64,000 nt of DNA from assembly GCA_934085585.1 (NCBI GenBank), contig CAKOHI010000003.1, positions 1 through 64,000 on the forward strand. Direction: 5' to 3'. The position numbers were made by a program, and so were the translations under genes. The notes below the pieces were generated by a model, which saw only the letters and a list, made by a program, of their open reading frames with translations, ran no database searches and was not told where the DNA came from. The stretch is from an uncultured Bacilli bacterium. GTDB lineage: Bacteria > Bacillota_I > Bacilli_A > RF39 > UBA660. The stretch's first letter is position 1, and each line of letters starts with the position of its first letter. Shown here in pieces: positions 25,505 to 34,774 of the stretch.

Positions 25505-25599
25505 AAACTTACTCCTTACACTGCAAAAAAATTATAACACCAAAGCAATTCTTTTGTAAATAATTTCTACTTAATTAAATATAAAAAAACTTGTTTTTC

Positions 25600-25629
25600 T
25601 TGACAATACTCTAATAGCTAAAGTATAAT
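25600..25629 (+). promoter_or_regulatory. Consensus sigma-A promoter for the 25660 gene
   Basis: Perfect TTGACA, an 18-base spacer and perfect TATAAT, about 30 bases before the TTG start. Confidence 0.75.
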
Positions 25630-25659
25630 TGAGATAAGAAAATTAAAGGATGATGCCAA

Positions 25660-26862
25660 TTGAGAATGCGATTTAAATCTGTACTTATTTTATTATTTTG
25701 TATGATTGTAGTGTGTCTAGCTCTCGGGGTAGGTTATTTGTTTTTTGATAAAAATGATGATGATTCAGATATTGTAGTAGATGGTGAAATTACAATTAAC
25801 TATTTAAATGGTAAAAAATTTAATTTTAATGGTGACAAGGAAATAGCATTTTCAGTAACAAATAATGATGCCGAAGCCAAATATTATTACATTCAATTAA
25901 CTGATGTTTATGCAAATAATGTTTCATATGAGCTAATATCATCAGATAATTTAACAATAAAAAATGATTTAAAATCAGAAATAGTATCTCAGCAAGTATC
26001 AATAAATGGCAATGAAACAGTTAATTATACTTTAAAATTTAAAGGAAATGATAAAGAAAAATATTCGGGAACTATTCAAATAGGTTTAAGAGAAAATGAA
26101 GAAAATACTTTTGCAAATGTCGTATTAACAAACAATAAAGTAAATGAAACTAGTCTTACAGAAAATGGTGAATCGGCTTTATTGGATGAAGGTTTACTAA
26201 AAAAAGAAGACGATCTTGGGGTAGCATATTATTTTCGTGGTAATGTAAAAAATAATAATGTGGTTTTTGCAAATAAAAACTGGAAAATAGTAAAAATAAA
26301 TGGTGATGGATCAGTAAAATTAGTATTAGATGGTATACTTGAAGAAATAAGTAAATATTATAATGATAATTATGATTTTACATCAAGTTCAATTTATGAA
26401 AAATTAAATAATTGGTATGATAATAATCTAACTGATTACAGCGATTATATTGCTTATTACAAATTTTGTAATGATAATGTTTTAGAGGAAGGAAACTACA
26501 CTTCATATAATAGAGTTATAACTAATAAGATCCCAACGTTTGTATGTCTTGGAAATCAAGTTAATTCAAGAATTGGTTTATTAACAATAGATGAAGTATC
26601 TTTAGCTGGTGGAAGTACTAGTGAGAATAAAGAATATTACTTATATAATGAAAATATTAAGACTCCATATTACACAATGTCTGGAGCATTAAACAAATAT
26701 GATTTATATTATCCATTTGTAGTAGATGAAAATGGAACTATTACTAGTAATATAAATGGAAACCTATTAAGGGGAGTAAGACCAGTTATAAATATTGTTA
26801 AAACTGCTAAAGTTAGTGGTGATGGTACAGTTGATAACCCATATCAAATTATGGCAAACTAA
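25660..26862 (+). CDS. Membrane-anchored extracellular protein with pilin-like C-terminal module
   Basis: A 400-residue protein with one N-terminal membrane helix (about 5-28), an acidic linker, a beta-sandwich-like region (about 40-150) and a C-terminal domain with NKNWKIVKINGDGSVKLVL, LLTIDEVSLAGG, RPVINI and the ending GDGTVDNPYQIMAN. That ending resembles SGTGSLVDPYIIGD of the pilin-like protein at 12436, so the two may share a surface-exposed fold. The start is TTG with AAAGGATGAT upstream. A strong promoter and terminator make it a single-gene unit. Function unknown; an extracellular location is inferred. Confidence 0.65.
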   Translation: MRMRFKSVLILLFCMIVVCLALGVGYLFFDKNDDDSDIVVDGEITINYLNGKKFNFNGDKEIAFSVTNNDAEAKYYYIQLTDVYANNVSYELISSDNLTIKNDLKSEIVSQQVSINGNETVNYTLKFKGNDKEKYSGTIQIGLRENEENTFANVVLTNNKVNETSLTENGESALLDEGLLKKEDDLGVAYYFRGNVKNNNVVFANKNWKIVKINGDGSVKLVLDGILEEISKYYNDNYDFTSSSIYEKLNNWYDNNLTDYSDYIAYYKFCNDNVLEEGNYTSYNRVITNKIPTFVCLGNQVNSRIGLLTIDEVSLAGGSTSENKEYYLYNENIKTPYYTMSGALNKYDLYYPFVVDENGTITSNINGNLLRGVRPVINIVKTAKVSGDGTVDNPYQIMAN

Positions 26863-26889
26863 TCAAACTAAAATTGATTAGTTTTTTTT
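26857..26889 (+). terminator. Strong intrinsic terminator abutting the next promoter
   Basis: A 10-base-pair stem AACTAATCAA/TTGATTAGTT followed by a run of T whose end forms the first bases of the TTGACA of the next promoter. Confidence 0.8.
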
Positions 26890-26916
26890 GACAATCACAT
26901 TATTTAATGTTATAAT
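26888..26916 (+). promoter_or_regulatory. Perfect-consensus promoter upstream of the 27007-30891 genes
   Basis: TTGACA, exactly 17 bases, TATAAT. It would give a leader of roughly 85 bases before the 27007 gene. Confidence 0.75.
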
Positions 26917-26919
26917 AAG

Positions 26920-26954
26920 TGTCAATATTTGACATTGATGTTGTCAAATTGACA
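26920..26954. promoter_or_regulatory. Two adjacent TGTCAA/TTGACA inverted repeats
   Basis: TGTCAA-TAT-TTGACA (26920-26934) and TGTCAA-A-TTGACA (26942-26954) lie just after the -10 of the strong promoter and before a second promoter-like element (TTTTGC, 17 bases, TATAAT at 26963-26991). The position suits a repressor site over the transcription start. No repressor is identified. Confidence 0.45.
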
Positions 26955-27006
26955 TATTATACTTTTGCCTTTAAAGTATTAATAGTATAATAGTATTGGT
27001 GGTAGT

Positions 27007-27486
27007 ATGAAAATATTTAGTGATATATGGAATTTTTTATTGGCATTAAGGCTTGTAGATATTATTTTCTTTTTTGCCGTATTAATATTAATGATTTTAA
27101 TTATAACCTTAATTTATTTTATAAGAATAAATAATGATGAGAAGCCCTCCGATCAAGGAGAAACTCAAGAAATGAAAATAGCGAAGGAATTAAGGGATAG
27201 TATGAAAAATAGTGAACCAACAATTAAATTTACTGATTATGAAAAAGACCAAGAAGATAAAGCAATAATAAGTTATGATGAGCTTTTAAATAAAGGTACT
27301 AATTATGAGCTTAATTATGAAAAAGAAGAAATGCACGATGATTTATCTGTAAAAAAGGTTGATTTAGATAATTTAGTAAACAAAAGTAATAATACAGTTA
27401 AAAACATTGAAGTAAGGGTAATTAGTTTTCAAAAAGAAGAAGCATTTTTGGAAGCCTTAAAAAGATTACAAAAAGAACTGGGGTAA
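27007..27486 (+). CDS. Small membrane-anchored protein, unknown, upstream of mtaB
   Basis: A 159-residue protein with one long N-terminal membrane helix (about residues 15-40) followed by a charged cytoplasmic tail without recognised domain (IISYDELLNKGTNYELNYEKEE is typical). It resembles small bitopic proteins often linked to the cell envelope. GGTGGTAGT precedes ATG. The mtaB gene follows 4 bases later and recD2 after that, so it leads a three-gene transcription unit. Confidence 0.55.
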   Translation: MKIFSDIWNFLLALRLVDIIFFFAVLILMILIITLIYFIRINNDEKPSDQGETQEMKIAKELRDSMKNSEPTIKFTDYEKDQEDKAIISYDELLNKGTNYELNYEKEEMHDDLSVKKVDLDNLVNKSNNTVKNIEVRVISFQKEEAFLEALKRLQKELG

Positions 27487-27490
27487 TGGT

Positions 27491-28723
27491 ATGAAATTTA
27501 ATATTATAACATTTGGGTGTAAAGTTAACCAATATGAATCAAATATGATGGAAGAAAATATGCTTTCATCTAATTTTTTCTATGAAGAAAATAAAGATTT
27601 AGCTGATATAATAATTGTTAATACGTGTTCAGTAACTAATGTAGCAGACAAAAAATGTTTAAAGATGATAAGAAGAATAAGAAGAAAAAAACCAGATAGT
27701 CTTTTAGTTGTAGCTGGTTGTAGTAGTCAAAATAATCAAGAAGTGTATAAAAAATTAGATATAGATATTTTGCTTGGTAATAAAGATAAGTCTCGCATTG
27801 CAGATATTATAAAAGAATATTTAAAGACAGAAAAAAGATATGTTAAATTCTATAATGAAAGAGAACTAGAATTTGAAGATATGCAAATAACTGACTATAA
27901 TCATAATAGAGCATTTATAAAAATCGAAGATGGCTGTGATAATTTTTGCAGTTACTGTATTATTCCGTATGTCCGAGGCAGTGTTAGATCAAAAGATTTT
28001 TCTAAAGTAATAAGTGAAGCCAAGAGTCTTGCAGATCATAATCATAAAGAAATAGTTTTAACAGGAATTCACACAGGTCACTATTTAAATAATAATCATG
28101 ATCTAACAGATTTAATAAATGAACTATCTAAAATAGATAATATTTTACGTATAAGAATATCTAGTATAGAAATAACTGAACTTAATGATAAATTTTTGAG
28201 TATGCTTGAAAAAAACAAAAAAGTATGTGATCACTTGCATATTCCTCTTCAAGCAGGAAGTGATGAAATCCTAAAAAGAATGAATCGTAAATATGATTTA
28301 AAATACTATGAAGATAAAATAAATCGTATTAGAAGTATAAGACCAGATATATCAATTACTACAGATATAATCGTTGGTTTTCCATATGAAACGGATGAAT
28401 TATTTGAATATACTTTAGAATTTGCTAAAAAAATGAACTTTAGTAAAATCCATGTTTTTCCATATTCAAAAAGAGAAGGAACATCAGCAGCCATCATGCC
28501 AAATCAAGTAGATGATAAAGTTAAAAAGATGCGTGTTAAAAAACTTATGGAGTTAAGTGACAAATTAGAAAAAGAATATTATGATAAATTCAAAGGAAAA
28601 GACCTTGATATTTTAATCGAAGAATGCGATAATAATGTAAGTATTGGACACACGAGTAATTATTTAATGGTAACCCTAAATGAATGCTTAACTGTCGGTG
28701 AAATATATAAAAGGACATTATGA
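27491..28723 (+). CDS. mtaB: tRNA (t6A37) methylthiotransferase
   Basis: A 410-residue MiaB/MtaB-type radical SAM enzyme. The N-terminal UPF0004 domain begins with ITFGCKVNQYES and carries cysteines also in VVNTCSVTN and VAGCSSQ; the radical SAM motif is C-x3-C-x2-C (CDNFCSYC, about residue 155) followed by IPYVRG; a TRAM domain closes the protein. The FGCKVNQYE signature and adjoining motifs fit MtaB (YqeV) better than MiaB. It adds a methylthio group to t6A37 of ANN-decoding tRNAs. It overlaps recD2 by 4 bases. Confidence 0.85.
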   Translation: MKFNIITFGCKVNQYESNMMEENMLSSNFFYEENKDLADIIIVNTCSVTNVADKKCLKMIRRIRRKKPDSLLVVAGCSSQNNQEVYKKLDIDILLGNKDKSRIADIIKEYLKTEKRYVKFYNERELEFEDMQITDYNHNRAFIKIEDGCDNFCSYCIIPYVRGSVRSKDFSKVISEAKSLADHNHKEIVLTGIHTGHYLNNNHDLTDLINELSKIDNILRIRISSIEITELNDKFLSMLEKNKKVCDHLHIPLQAGSDEILKRMNRKYDLKYYEDKINRIRSIRPDISITTDIIVGFPYETDELFEYTLEFAKKMNFSKIHVFPYSKREGTSAAIMPNQVDDKVKKMRVKKLMELSDKLEKEYYDKFKGKDLDILIEECDNNVSIGHTSNYLMVTLNECLTVGEIYKRTL

Positions 28724-30891
28724 ATTACATTAAAGGAAAATTAAAAAAACTAATATTTTATAGTAAAGAAAGTGGCTTTATAGTCGCTTTATTTCGCGTT
28801 AAGGAATCAAGTATTTCTGATATTGTAAATAAGACTATTACTATAACAGGTTCTTTTTTAGACCCATCAATAGATATTCCCATGACAGTGTATGGCGAAT
28901 ATAAAAATAATGAAAAATGGGGAATGCAGTTTGTCGTAGATTCTTATGAAATAGAAAAACCCACTACAAAAGAAGCAATAATTGATTTTTTATCAAGTCC
29001 ATTCGTCGAAGGTTGCGGAGAAGTCACTGCTAAAAGAATAGTGGAAAAATTCGGTGAAAAGGCTATAGATATTATAAAAGAAAATAAAGACTGTCTATTA
29101 GAAATTGAAGGAATCACTGATAAAAGAAAAGAAAAAATATATGTTTCTCTAATAAATTATGATAAAAGCGGAGATACAATTATTAAATTACAAAACCTAG
29201 GTTTTTCCCCATTAGAGTGTTACAAAATTTATAATCATTTTAAAGATGATATAGACTATGTTTTAAATGACAATTTCTATTTAATTGGTGAAGTCGTAGA
29301 TTTTAAAAAAGTAGATAATATATATATAAATAATTATGGAGATAAAACTGATATTAGAATTTATGCGTGTATTTTAGAAAGTTTAAAAATCCTCTCATTC
29401 AACAAGGGAGATACATATAGTTTTAGTGAAGAAATCAGAGAGACTTTACTAAAAGAATTTTATATAGAGCTTACAAGTGATGTATTAAAAGAGTGTCTAA
29501 ATTATTTAGAAGAAAATTCCGAGGTTGTCTTACAAGATAAAAGAATTTATTTAAAAAGTTATTATGAAAAAGAAATAAATATTGCTAAAAATCTAAAAAA
29601 GATTGACAGTAAAAAAGCTAAAAGTTATTTAAATATTGATGAAGATTTAAAAAAATTAGAAGAAAAATTAAAAATAGATTATAATGAAACTCAAGAAAAA
29701 GCTATAAAAAGTGCTTTAAATAATAATATAACAATTATATCCGGAGGTCCAGGAACAGGTAAAACTACGATTATAAATGCCATTGTAAAATTATATGTTG
29801 AAAAAGAATTACTTGGTCCATCTGATATAATGAGTGAAATAGCACTTTTAGCACCGACGGGAAGAGCAGCCAAAAAAATGAATTCTTCAACGGGAATACC
29901 AGCATCAACTATTCACAGATATTTAAAGTGGTACAAGGATAGCAATGAATTTGTTTATAATGAATTTAATAAAACTCATCACAAACTTATAATTGTTGAT
30001 GAAGTAAGTATGATAGACATAGATTTATTTGATGCTTTACTAAATGGGATAAGCAGTAATGTAAAACTTATCCTCGTCGGAGATATATTTCAGTTACCAA
30101 GTGTTGGTCCTGGGCTAGTATTAAATGATTTAATAGAATCTGATTATTTTAATTATATACCTCTAAACCAAATTTACCGTCAAAGTGATAATTCGTATAT
30201 TCCTCTTTTAGCTAAAGAAATAAAAAATAAAGATCTATCTGATTTATATTTAACTAAAAAAGATGATTATAATTTTGTAAAAGTTGATTCTACCAATATA
30301 AAAAGTGCTATAGAACAAATAGCTAAATTTTCTTTATCAAAAAAATTAGATGAAAGATGTGTTCAAGTTTTAGCCCCAATGTACAAGGGAGAAAATGGTA
30401 TTGATGCCTTAAATATAATTTTACAAAATATTTATAATCCACGAAAGAAAAATAAAGAAGAAATAATTTATAATGATATAACTTATAGAGAAGGGGATAA
30501 AGTTTTACAACTAGTAAATGATTTAGATAATAATGTCTTTAATGGTGATATTGGATATATTACTAGAATCACCGGTAATAAAATAATAATTGACTTTGAT
30601 GGAAATCAAGTTGAATATGAAAAAAAGAATCTAAAAGACATAAAACATGCTTATGCCATAAGTATTCATAAAAGCCAAGGTAGTGAGTTTACCCATGTAT
30701 TTATGCCAATAAGTACCAGTTATTATAAAATGCTTTATAACAAACTAGTGTATACCGGAGTAAGCAGAGCAAAAAAAAGTTTAACTTTAATCGGAGATGT
30801 TCATGCGTTTGAAAGAGCTATAAATAACGATTATTCATCCACTAGGAAAACAAGTTTAAAAGAACAAATTGCCATAGTATATAATAATTAA
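28720..30891 (+). CDS. recD2: RecD2-type ATP-dependent DNA helicase
   Basis: A 723-residue helicase of the RecD-like SF1B group. An N-terminal OB-like region and helix-hairpin-helix section (about 90-190) precede the motor core: Walker A GGPGTGKTT (about 345), APTGRAAKKM, Walker B-type IVDEVSMID, VGDIFQLPSVGPG, SIHKSQGSEF and VSRAKKSLTLIGD near the end. RecD2 proteins act without RecBC, unwinding 5'-3' in replication stress and repair. ATG overlaps the mtaB stop. Confidence 0.9.
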   Translation: MNYIKGKLKKLIFYSKESGFIVALFRVKESSISDIVNKTITITGSFLDPSIDIPMTVYGEYKNNEKWGMQFVVDSYEIEKPTTKEAIIDFLSSPFVEGCGEVTAKRIVEKFGEKAIDIIKENKDCLLEIEGITDKRKEKIYVSLINYDKSGDTIIKLQNLGFSPLECYKIYNHFKDDIDYVLNDNFYLIGEVVDFKKVDNIYINNYGDKTDIRIYACILESLKILSFNKGDTYSFSEEIRETLLKEFYIELTSDVLKECLNYLEENSEVVLQDKRIYLKSYYEKEINIAKNLKKIDSKKAKSYLNIDEDLKKLEEKLKIDYNETQEKAIKSALNNNITIISGGPGTGKTTIINAIVKLYVEKELLGPSDIMSEIALLAPTGRAAKKMNSSTGIPASTIHRYLKWYKDSNEFVYNEFNKTHHKLIIVDEVSMIDIDLFDALLNGISSNVKLILVGDIFQLPSVGPGLVLNDLIESDYFNYIPLNQIYRQSDNSYIPLLAKEIKNKDLSDLYLTKKDDYNFVKVDSTNIKSAIEQIAKFSLSKKLDERCVQVLAPMYKGENGIDALNIILQNIYNPRKKNKEEIIYNDITYREGDKVLQLVNDLDNNVFNGDIGYITRITGNKIIIDFDGNQVEYEKKNLKDIKHAYAISIHKSQGSEFTHVFMPISTSYYKMLYNKLVYTGVSRAKKSLTLIGDVHAFERAINNDYSSTRKTSLKEQIAIVYNN

Positions 30892-30921
30892 TATTGGGTA
30901 TACTATACCTAGAGGTGGAAA

Positions 30922-31083
30922 ATGAAAAATATGTTAAAAACAGTCGGCGTCATCGCTGCTATGGTAGCTGTTTGTGGCGGAGCTTATCTAATGCAAGATA
31001 AAAAAACAATGAAAAAAGCAGGTAAAAAAGTAATTACAGCGATGGATAGTGCAGAAGCCATGATTGCCAAGAAAATAAACTAA
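30922..31083 (+). CDS. Small YtxH-like membrane-associated protein
   Basis: A 53-residue peptide with an N-terminal hydrophobic segment (KTVGVIAAMVAVCGGAYLM) and a basic amphipathic tail (MKKAGKKVITAMDSAEAMIA). AGAGGTGG lies 4 bases before ATG and a terminator follows the stop, so expression is likely. It resembles small YtxH/DUF-type proteins of Bacillota; function unknown. Confidence 0.6.
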   Translation: MKNMLKTVGVIAAMVAVCGGAYLMQDKKTMKKAGKKVITAMDSAEAMIAKKIN

Positions 31084-31109
31084 AAAAGATAGCAACCTAT
31101 CTTTTTTTT
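31082..31109. terminator. Bidirectional terminator
   Basis: An 11-base-pair stem AAAAAAGATAG/CTATCTTTTTT with a CAAC loop and T-rich flanks both ways. It serves the small protein gene and the convergent gene ending at 31097. Confidence 0.8.
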
Positions 31110-31759
31110 CTTGTTAAATATGCTTCACATTCATAATTTAATATTTCATCTTTTTTCTTTTTCTTATCAATGTTTTCTAAAATTTTATGAATTTCCTTTT
31201 TTATAGACATACATGAATTAAAAACATTACTTGGATCAACTATAAAATTTCTTTTTAAATAAGGACAATATAAACTATTATCAAGTAAAACACCTGTACT
31301 ACTTAAAGTACCAAATAAAGTAATAATTCCATGATCTGTCTTAACATATTCTTCAACATAAAATAAATCTTCTTCTTTATCATAAGTAATTTTATCATAA
31401 AAGAATGATGAATAAACAATATTTAAATTAAAATTAACAATATATTCACCATACTTTGAAGGAATAATCATCATTTTCTTTGCCAATAAATCCTTGTCAA
31501 ATAATTTATCACTATAATTCATAATGTATTTAGCAGATGAAAGCTTATTCTCATCATTAACATAAAATAGATTTAATACACTAAAATTAAATTCATCATG
31601 TTCTCTTTTTATAATAGCAAAAGTTTTATTATCTAATACTTTAAATTCATATTTTCCTTTATAATCAAACACTACATTTCCATGATTTAAAACAGTAATA
31701 GTATCATCTTCATTAGCCATAACTTTTACATATGCTTCAGGTATTTCATAAATTTCCAT
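31097..31759 (-). CDS. Hypothetical protein, 220 residues
   Basis: I do not recognise this protein. It is soluble, beta-rich in pattern (ITVLNHGNVVFDYKGKYEF and IVNFNLNIVYSSFFYDKI suggest repeated strands) with a lysine-rich C-terminal helix. GGAAGTGGG precedes ATG. Its end lies within the shared terminator, and a divergent gene follows at 31856. It carries no signal peptide. The function is unknown. Confidence 0.6.
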   Translation of the reverse strand: MEIYEIPEAYVKVMANEDDTITVLNHGNVVFDYKGKYEFKVLDNKTFAIIKREHDEFNFSVLNLFYVNDENKLSSAKYIMNYSDKLFDKDLLAKKMMIIPSKYGEYIVNFNLNIVYSSFFYDKITYDKEEDLFYVEEYVKTDHGIITLFGTLSSTGVLLDNSLYCPYLKRNFIVDPSNVFNSCMSIKKEIHKILENIDKKKKKDEILNYECEAYLTRKKR

Positions 31760-31855
31760 AATCCCACTTCCTTTTTTTATCGCATATTATAACACAATCC
31801 CCATAAAATGACAATTTTTTTTATCAATTTGTGTTAATATAAATTTGGTGATAAG

Positions 31856-32299
31856 ATGAAAAAATATATAAAGATACTAGGGATTGCCATCATAATCGGA
31901 GGAATTCTTGCTTATTTTTTCTATTCTGACATTAAAGAAGAGGTAGAAGCAATCTCTAAAAAAGAAGAAGTAATCGAAGTCTTTCAAGCCGGAGTTTATA
32001 AAGATTACGACAATGCCAAAACTTTTGCCAGTACTCTTGAATCTAGCTATATATATAAGGATGAAGATTATTATAGAGTGATAATGGCAGTATGTCATCA
32101 CCAAGAAGTAAAGTTAAAACTAGAAATATTTTATAATGAAAATGGTATAAATTATTATGTAAAAGAAATGCGAGTAAATAAAAAATTAATCGAAGAAATA
32201 ACTAACTATGAAAATATTTTATTAAAAAGTGAGAAAACTGAAGTAATAAACAATATCAATAATACTATTTTAAATATATTTTCATCATATATTAATTAA
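31856..32299 (+). CDS. Membrane-anchored SPOR-like protein
   Basis: A 147-residue protein with one N-terminal membrane helix (about 5-22) and an outside domain with the SPOR-like pattern VFQAGVYKDYDNAKTFASTL, matching the ALxAGxFxxxxNAxxxxxxL theme of domains that bind denuded glycan strands at the septum. It precedes mreC and mreD by 19 bases. A role in cell-wall or spore-cortex remodelling is inferred. GGTGAT precedes ATG. Confidence 0.65.
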   Translation: MKKYIKILGIAIIIGGILAYFFYSDIKEEVEAISKKEEVIEVFQAGVYKDYDNAKTFASTLESSYIYKDEDYYRVIMAVCHHQEVKLKLEIFYNENGINYYVKEMRVNKKLIEEITNYENILLKSEKTEVINNINNTILNIFSSYIN

Positions 32300-32318
32300 T
32301 TTTAACCATAATAATATT

Positions 32319-32978
32319 ATGATAAAGAAATATAAAGATTACATTTTATTATTAGGTATATTTTTATTATTTATATTAGCAAACAATATAAATAGATTTT
32401 TAATTTTTATAAATCCTAATTTAGATGATACCAAAATAGTTATAGATTACAATAATTATTTAAAAGAAGAACTTGATAATATAAAAAAAATAAATGATAT
32501 CAAAATAAATGATGATCTAGATTTAAAAGTAAGTCGTGTAAAATATCGTGATGTATATGAATACACAAATACGATTACTATTTTTAAAGGTTTTAAAAAT
32601 GGGGTGTTTAAAGGTGATGTAGTTTTAAATAATGAAGGCTTAATTGGTGTAGTTACCAAAACATATGATTATTATTCTATTGTAACATTAATTACTAATA
32701 AAGATAGTAATATATCTGTAAAAATAAATGATGCCATTGGAATATTAAAAGTAATAAACAATAATTTAGTAGTAACAAATATAAATAATTATGAATTAAT
32801 TAATAAAGAAGATAAGATCTACACATCTGGATTAGGTAATTTGCCAGAAAACATTTATATAGGTATAGTTGAAGATGTATTTTTAAATGAAACAGAAATA
32901 GAAAAATTTGCTTCTGTAAATATAAATTCTAGACTAGATAAGTTAGATTACCTTTTTATAAGGAGCAATCATGATTAA
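32319..32978 (+). CDS. mreC: MreC-like rod-shape/elongasome protein
   Basis: A 219-residue protein with an N-terminal membrane helix, a short coiled segment (LKEELDNIKKIND) and the MreC beta-domain: FKNGVFKGDVVLNNEGLIGVVTKTYDYYSIVTLITNKDSNISVKI and TSGLGNLPENIYIGIVEDV are close to the family consensus. It scaffolds the wall-elongation complex on the outer face of the membrane. It is shorter than typical MreC (about 280). It overlaps mreD by 8 bases; mreB is not in the window. Confidence 0.8.
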   Translation: MIKKYKDYILLLGIFLLFILANNINRFLIFINPNLDDTKIVIDYNNYLKEELDNIKKINDIKINDDLDLKVSRVKYRDVYEYTNTITIFKGFKNGVFKGDVVLNNEGLIGVVTKTYDYYSIVTLITNKDSNISVKINDAIGILKVINNNLVVTNINNYELINKEDKIYTSGLGNLPENIYIGIVEDVFLNETEIEKFASVNINSRLDKLDYLFIRSNHD

Positions 32979-33351
32979 TATATTTTTAGATACATTAATA
33001 TATAACTTTACTCATTATAAATCTTTCTTTTTTCTAATAAATATAAATAAAAAAAGTCTAGTATATAATATTAGTGTGGGACTTTTTATAGATTTATTTA
33101 TAACTCACACATTACCATTTAATACAGTATTTATGATAATATTTTATCTGCTACATAAATTTAGTAATAGAAACTATTATAATGTAATTAATTATTATTT
33201 ATTTAATATCTTAACAATGTTTGTTTATTATTTAATAGCATCAAGTATCTATAACTTTAAAAATATATTTTTAAGTATGTTTGTAATTAATAGTATATTT
33301 ATCTTAATAAGTTATATTAAAGACTCCAAAAACATAAAATTATATCGGTGA
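32971..33351 (+). CDS. mreD: MreD-like membrane protein
   Basis: A 126-residue protein with four or five membrane helices, sitting directly after and overlapping mreC. The size, topology and IDLFITHTLPFNTVFMIIFYLL pattern fit a short MreD, the membrane partner of MreC. The sequence itself is little conserved in this family, so position carries most of the weight. Confidence 0.65.
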   Translation: MINIFLDTLIYNFTHYKSFFFLININKKSLVYNISVGLFIDLFITHTLPFNTVFMIIFYLLHKFSNRNYYNVINYYLFNILTMFVYYLIASSIYNFKNIFLSMFVINSIFILISYIKDSKNIKLYR

Positions 33352-33355
33352 TATA

Positions 33356-33940
33356 ATGGAAGAATATTTAAACGAAGCAAAAAAAAGACGAAATAATAGC
33401 ATTCCTAAAAGTAATAATTTAAAACCTATTATATCTAAATTTTTAATTGCTATAATATTTTTTTTAGCTAGCATAATATTTACCAACATGAGTGAATCAA
33501 ATATGTTGTTATATAAAGAATATGTTTTAACGGAAAGTCTTCCATTTACTAAAATAAAAGGATGGTATGAAGATTTATTTGGAAGTGTTCTTCCTAAAGA
33601 AGATAATAATAAAATGGTAATGAATGGACATTTAATGTATAAAAGTATTGAAAATTATAAAGATGGTGAAAAATTAACTTTAAAAAATAATACATTAATA
33701 AATAATTTAACCAGTGGAATAGTAGTTTATATTGGCGAAAAAGAAGATTATGGGAACACTGTTATAATTCAAGGTGTAGATGGGGTAGATATATGGTATG
33801 GAAATCTAACAAATATCTCTGTCAAACTTTATGATTATTTAGAAAAAGATAAATTAATCGGAGAAACTTTAGATGATACACTTTATTTAGTTATAAAAAA
33901 AGATAATGAATATATAAAGTATGAAGATTATCAAGTTTGA
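33356..33940 (+). CDS. spoIVFA: SpoIVFA-like (degenerate M23 peptidase domain) protein
   Basis: A 194-residue protein with one membrane helix (about 30-48) and a C-terminal M23-like beta domain (about 120-190: SGIVVYIGEKEDYGNTVIIQG, VDIWYGNL). Metal ligands of active M23 peptidases are missing, as in SpoIVFA, the membrane inhibitor of SpoIVFB that is cut by SpoIVB. Gene order mreC-mreD-spoIVFA-spoIVFB-rplU matches B. subtilis without minCD. It overlaps spoIVFB by 20 bases. Confidence 0.75.
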   Translation: MEEYLNEAKKRRNNSIPKSNNLKPIISKFLIAIIFFLASIIFTNMSESNMLLYKEYVLTESLPFTKIKGWYEDLFGSVLPKEDNNKMVMNGHLMYKSIENYKDGEKLTLKNNTLINNLTSGIVVYIGEKEDYGNTVIIQGVDGVDIWYGNLTNISVKLYDYLEKDKLIGETLDDTLYLVIKKDNEYIKYEDYQV

Positions 33941-34667
33941 TTATAGCACTATATTTATTCTATTAGTATTGTTTTTATGTGGATATATTAGAATAGGTCT
34001 AATGATTATTTTAATTGTTTTATTTCATGAACTAGGACATATTTTAACAAGTATACTTTTTAAATATAAAGTAATAAGTGTAACTATTTATCCTTTCGGA
34101 GGTATTACAAAATTAGATAAAGATATAAATACAAGTCCAAATAAAGAAATGTTATTAGCTTTATCAGGAATAATTATGCAAATTATTTTAATACCTATTG
34201 TAAAACTAATAAATATTCATGATTATAATCTATTTATGAAATATAATTTAAGTATTATGATATTTAATTTGCTTCCCATTATTCCTTTAGATGGTAGTAT
34301 TGTATTAAAAAGTATTTTAAATAAATTTTTCTCTTTTAAAAAATCATATAAATTATATATAATATTTAGTATTATTTTTATTATTTTATATTTTCTATTT
34401 AATTATAAATATAGCTTAAATAATTATTTAATCATAGGTATTTTTATTTACAAAATATACGTATCTATTAAAGATTATAAATATATCTATAATAGATTTT
34501 TACTTGAAAGATATTTAAAAAAATATAACTTTAAATATATAAGTACAAAAAAAGGAAAACTCGATATTTTAAAACTAGACACATATCAGTATTTTAAAGA
34601 AGAAAATAAAGTAGTAAGTGAATCAAAAAAACTCAAAGAAAAATTTGACAAACAAGGTTATTTCTGA
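33921..34667 (+). CDS. spoIVFB: SpoIVFB-type intramembrane metalloprotease (M50)
   Basis: A 248-residue protein of six or so membrane segments with the zinc motif HELGH (LFHELGHILTSILF, about residue 36) and the second M50 motif NLLPIIPLDG (about 116-125). In spore formers this protease cleaves pro-sigma-K in the mother cell. It follows its inhibitor SpoIVFA with overlapping reading frames, and precedes rplU. A soluble C-terminal tail (about 190-248) may be CBS-like but is too divergent to call. Confidence 0.85.
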   Translation: MKIIKFDYSTIFILLVLFLCGYIRIGLMIILIVLFHELGHILTSILFKYKVISVTIYPFGGITKLDKDINTSPNKEMLLALSGIIMQIILIPIVKLINIHDYNLFMKYNLSIMIFNLLPIIPLDGSIVLKSILNKFFSFKKSYKLYIIFSIIFIILYFLFNYKYSLNNYLIIGIFIYKIYVSIKDYKYIYNRFLLERYLKKYNFKYISTKKGKLDILKLDTYQYFKEENKVVSESKKLKEKFDKQGYF

Positions 34668-34679
34668 TAAAATTAATAT

Positions 34680-34761
34680 GTTTTTAAGTAATTTCTTAAA
34701 AAACCGCACAGAAAAGGTTATAAACTTTTAGTACCTTAATGGCGCGACTTCAAAAAAATAT
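34680..34761 (+). promoter_or_regulatory. Possible L21 leader region
   Basis: The 105 bases before rplU contain GC-richer patches (AACCGCACAGAAAAGGTT and GGCGCGAC) unlike the AT-rich surroundings, in the place where many Bacillota carry a ribosomal L21 autoregulatory leader. I cannot fold it reliably by eye, so the call is tentative. Confidence 0.3.
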
Positions 34762-34774
34762 AAGGAGGTATGAA

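Noticed and set aside
34739..34774. Upstream extension of rplU to ATG 34739
   Set aside because: It lacks a ribosome site, while ATG 34775 has AAGGAGG at ideal spacing and gives the canonical bL21 N-terminus.
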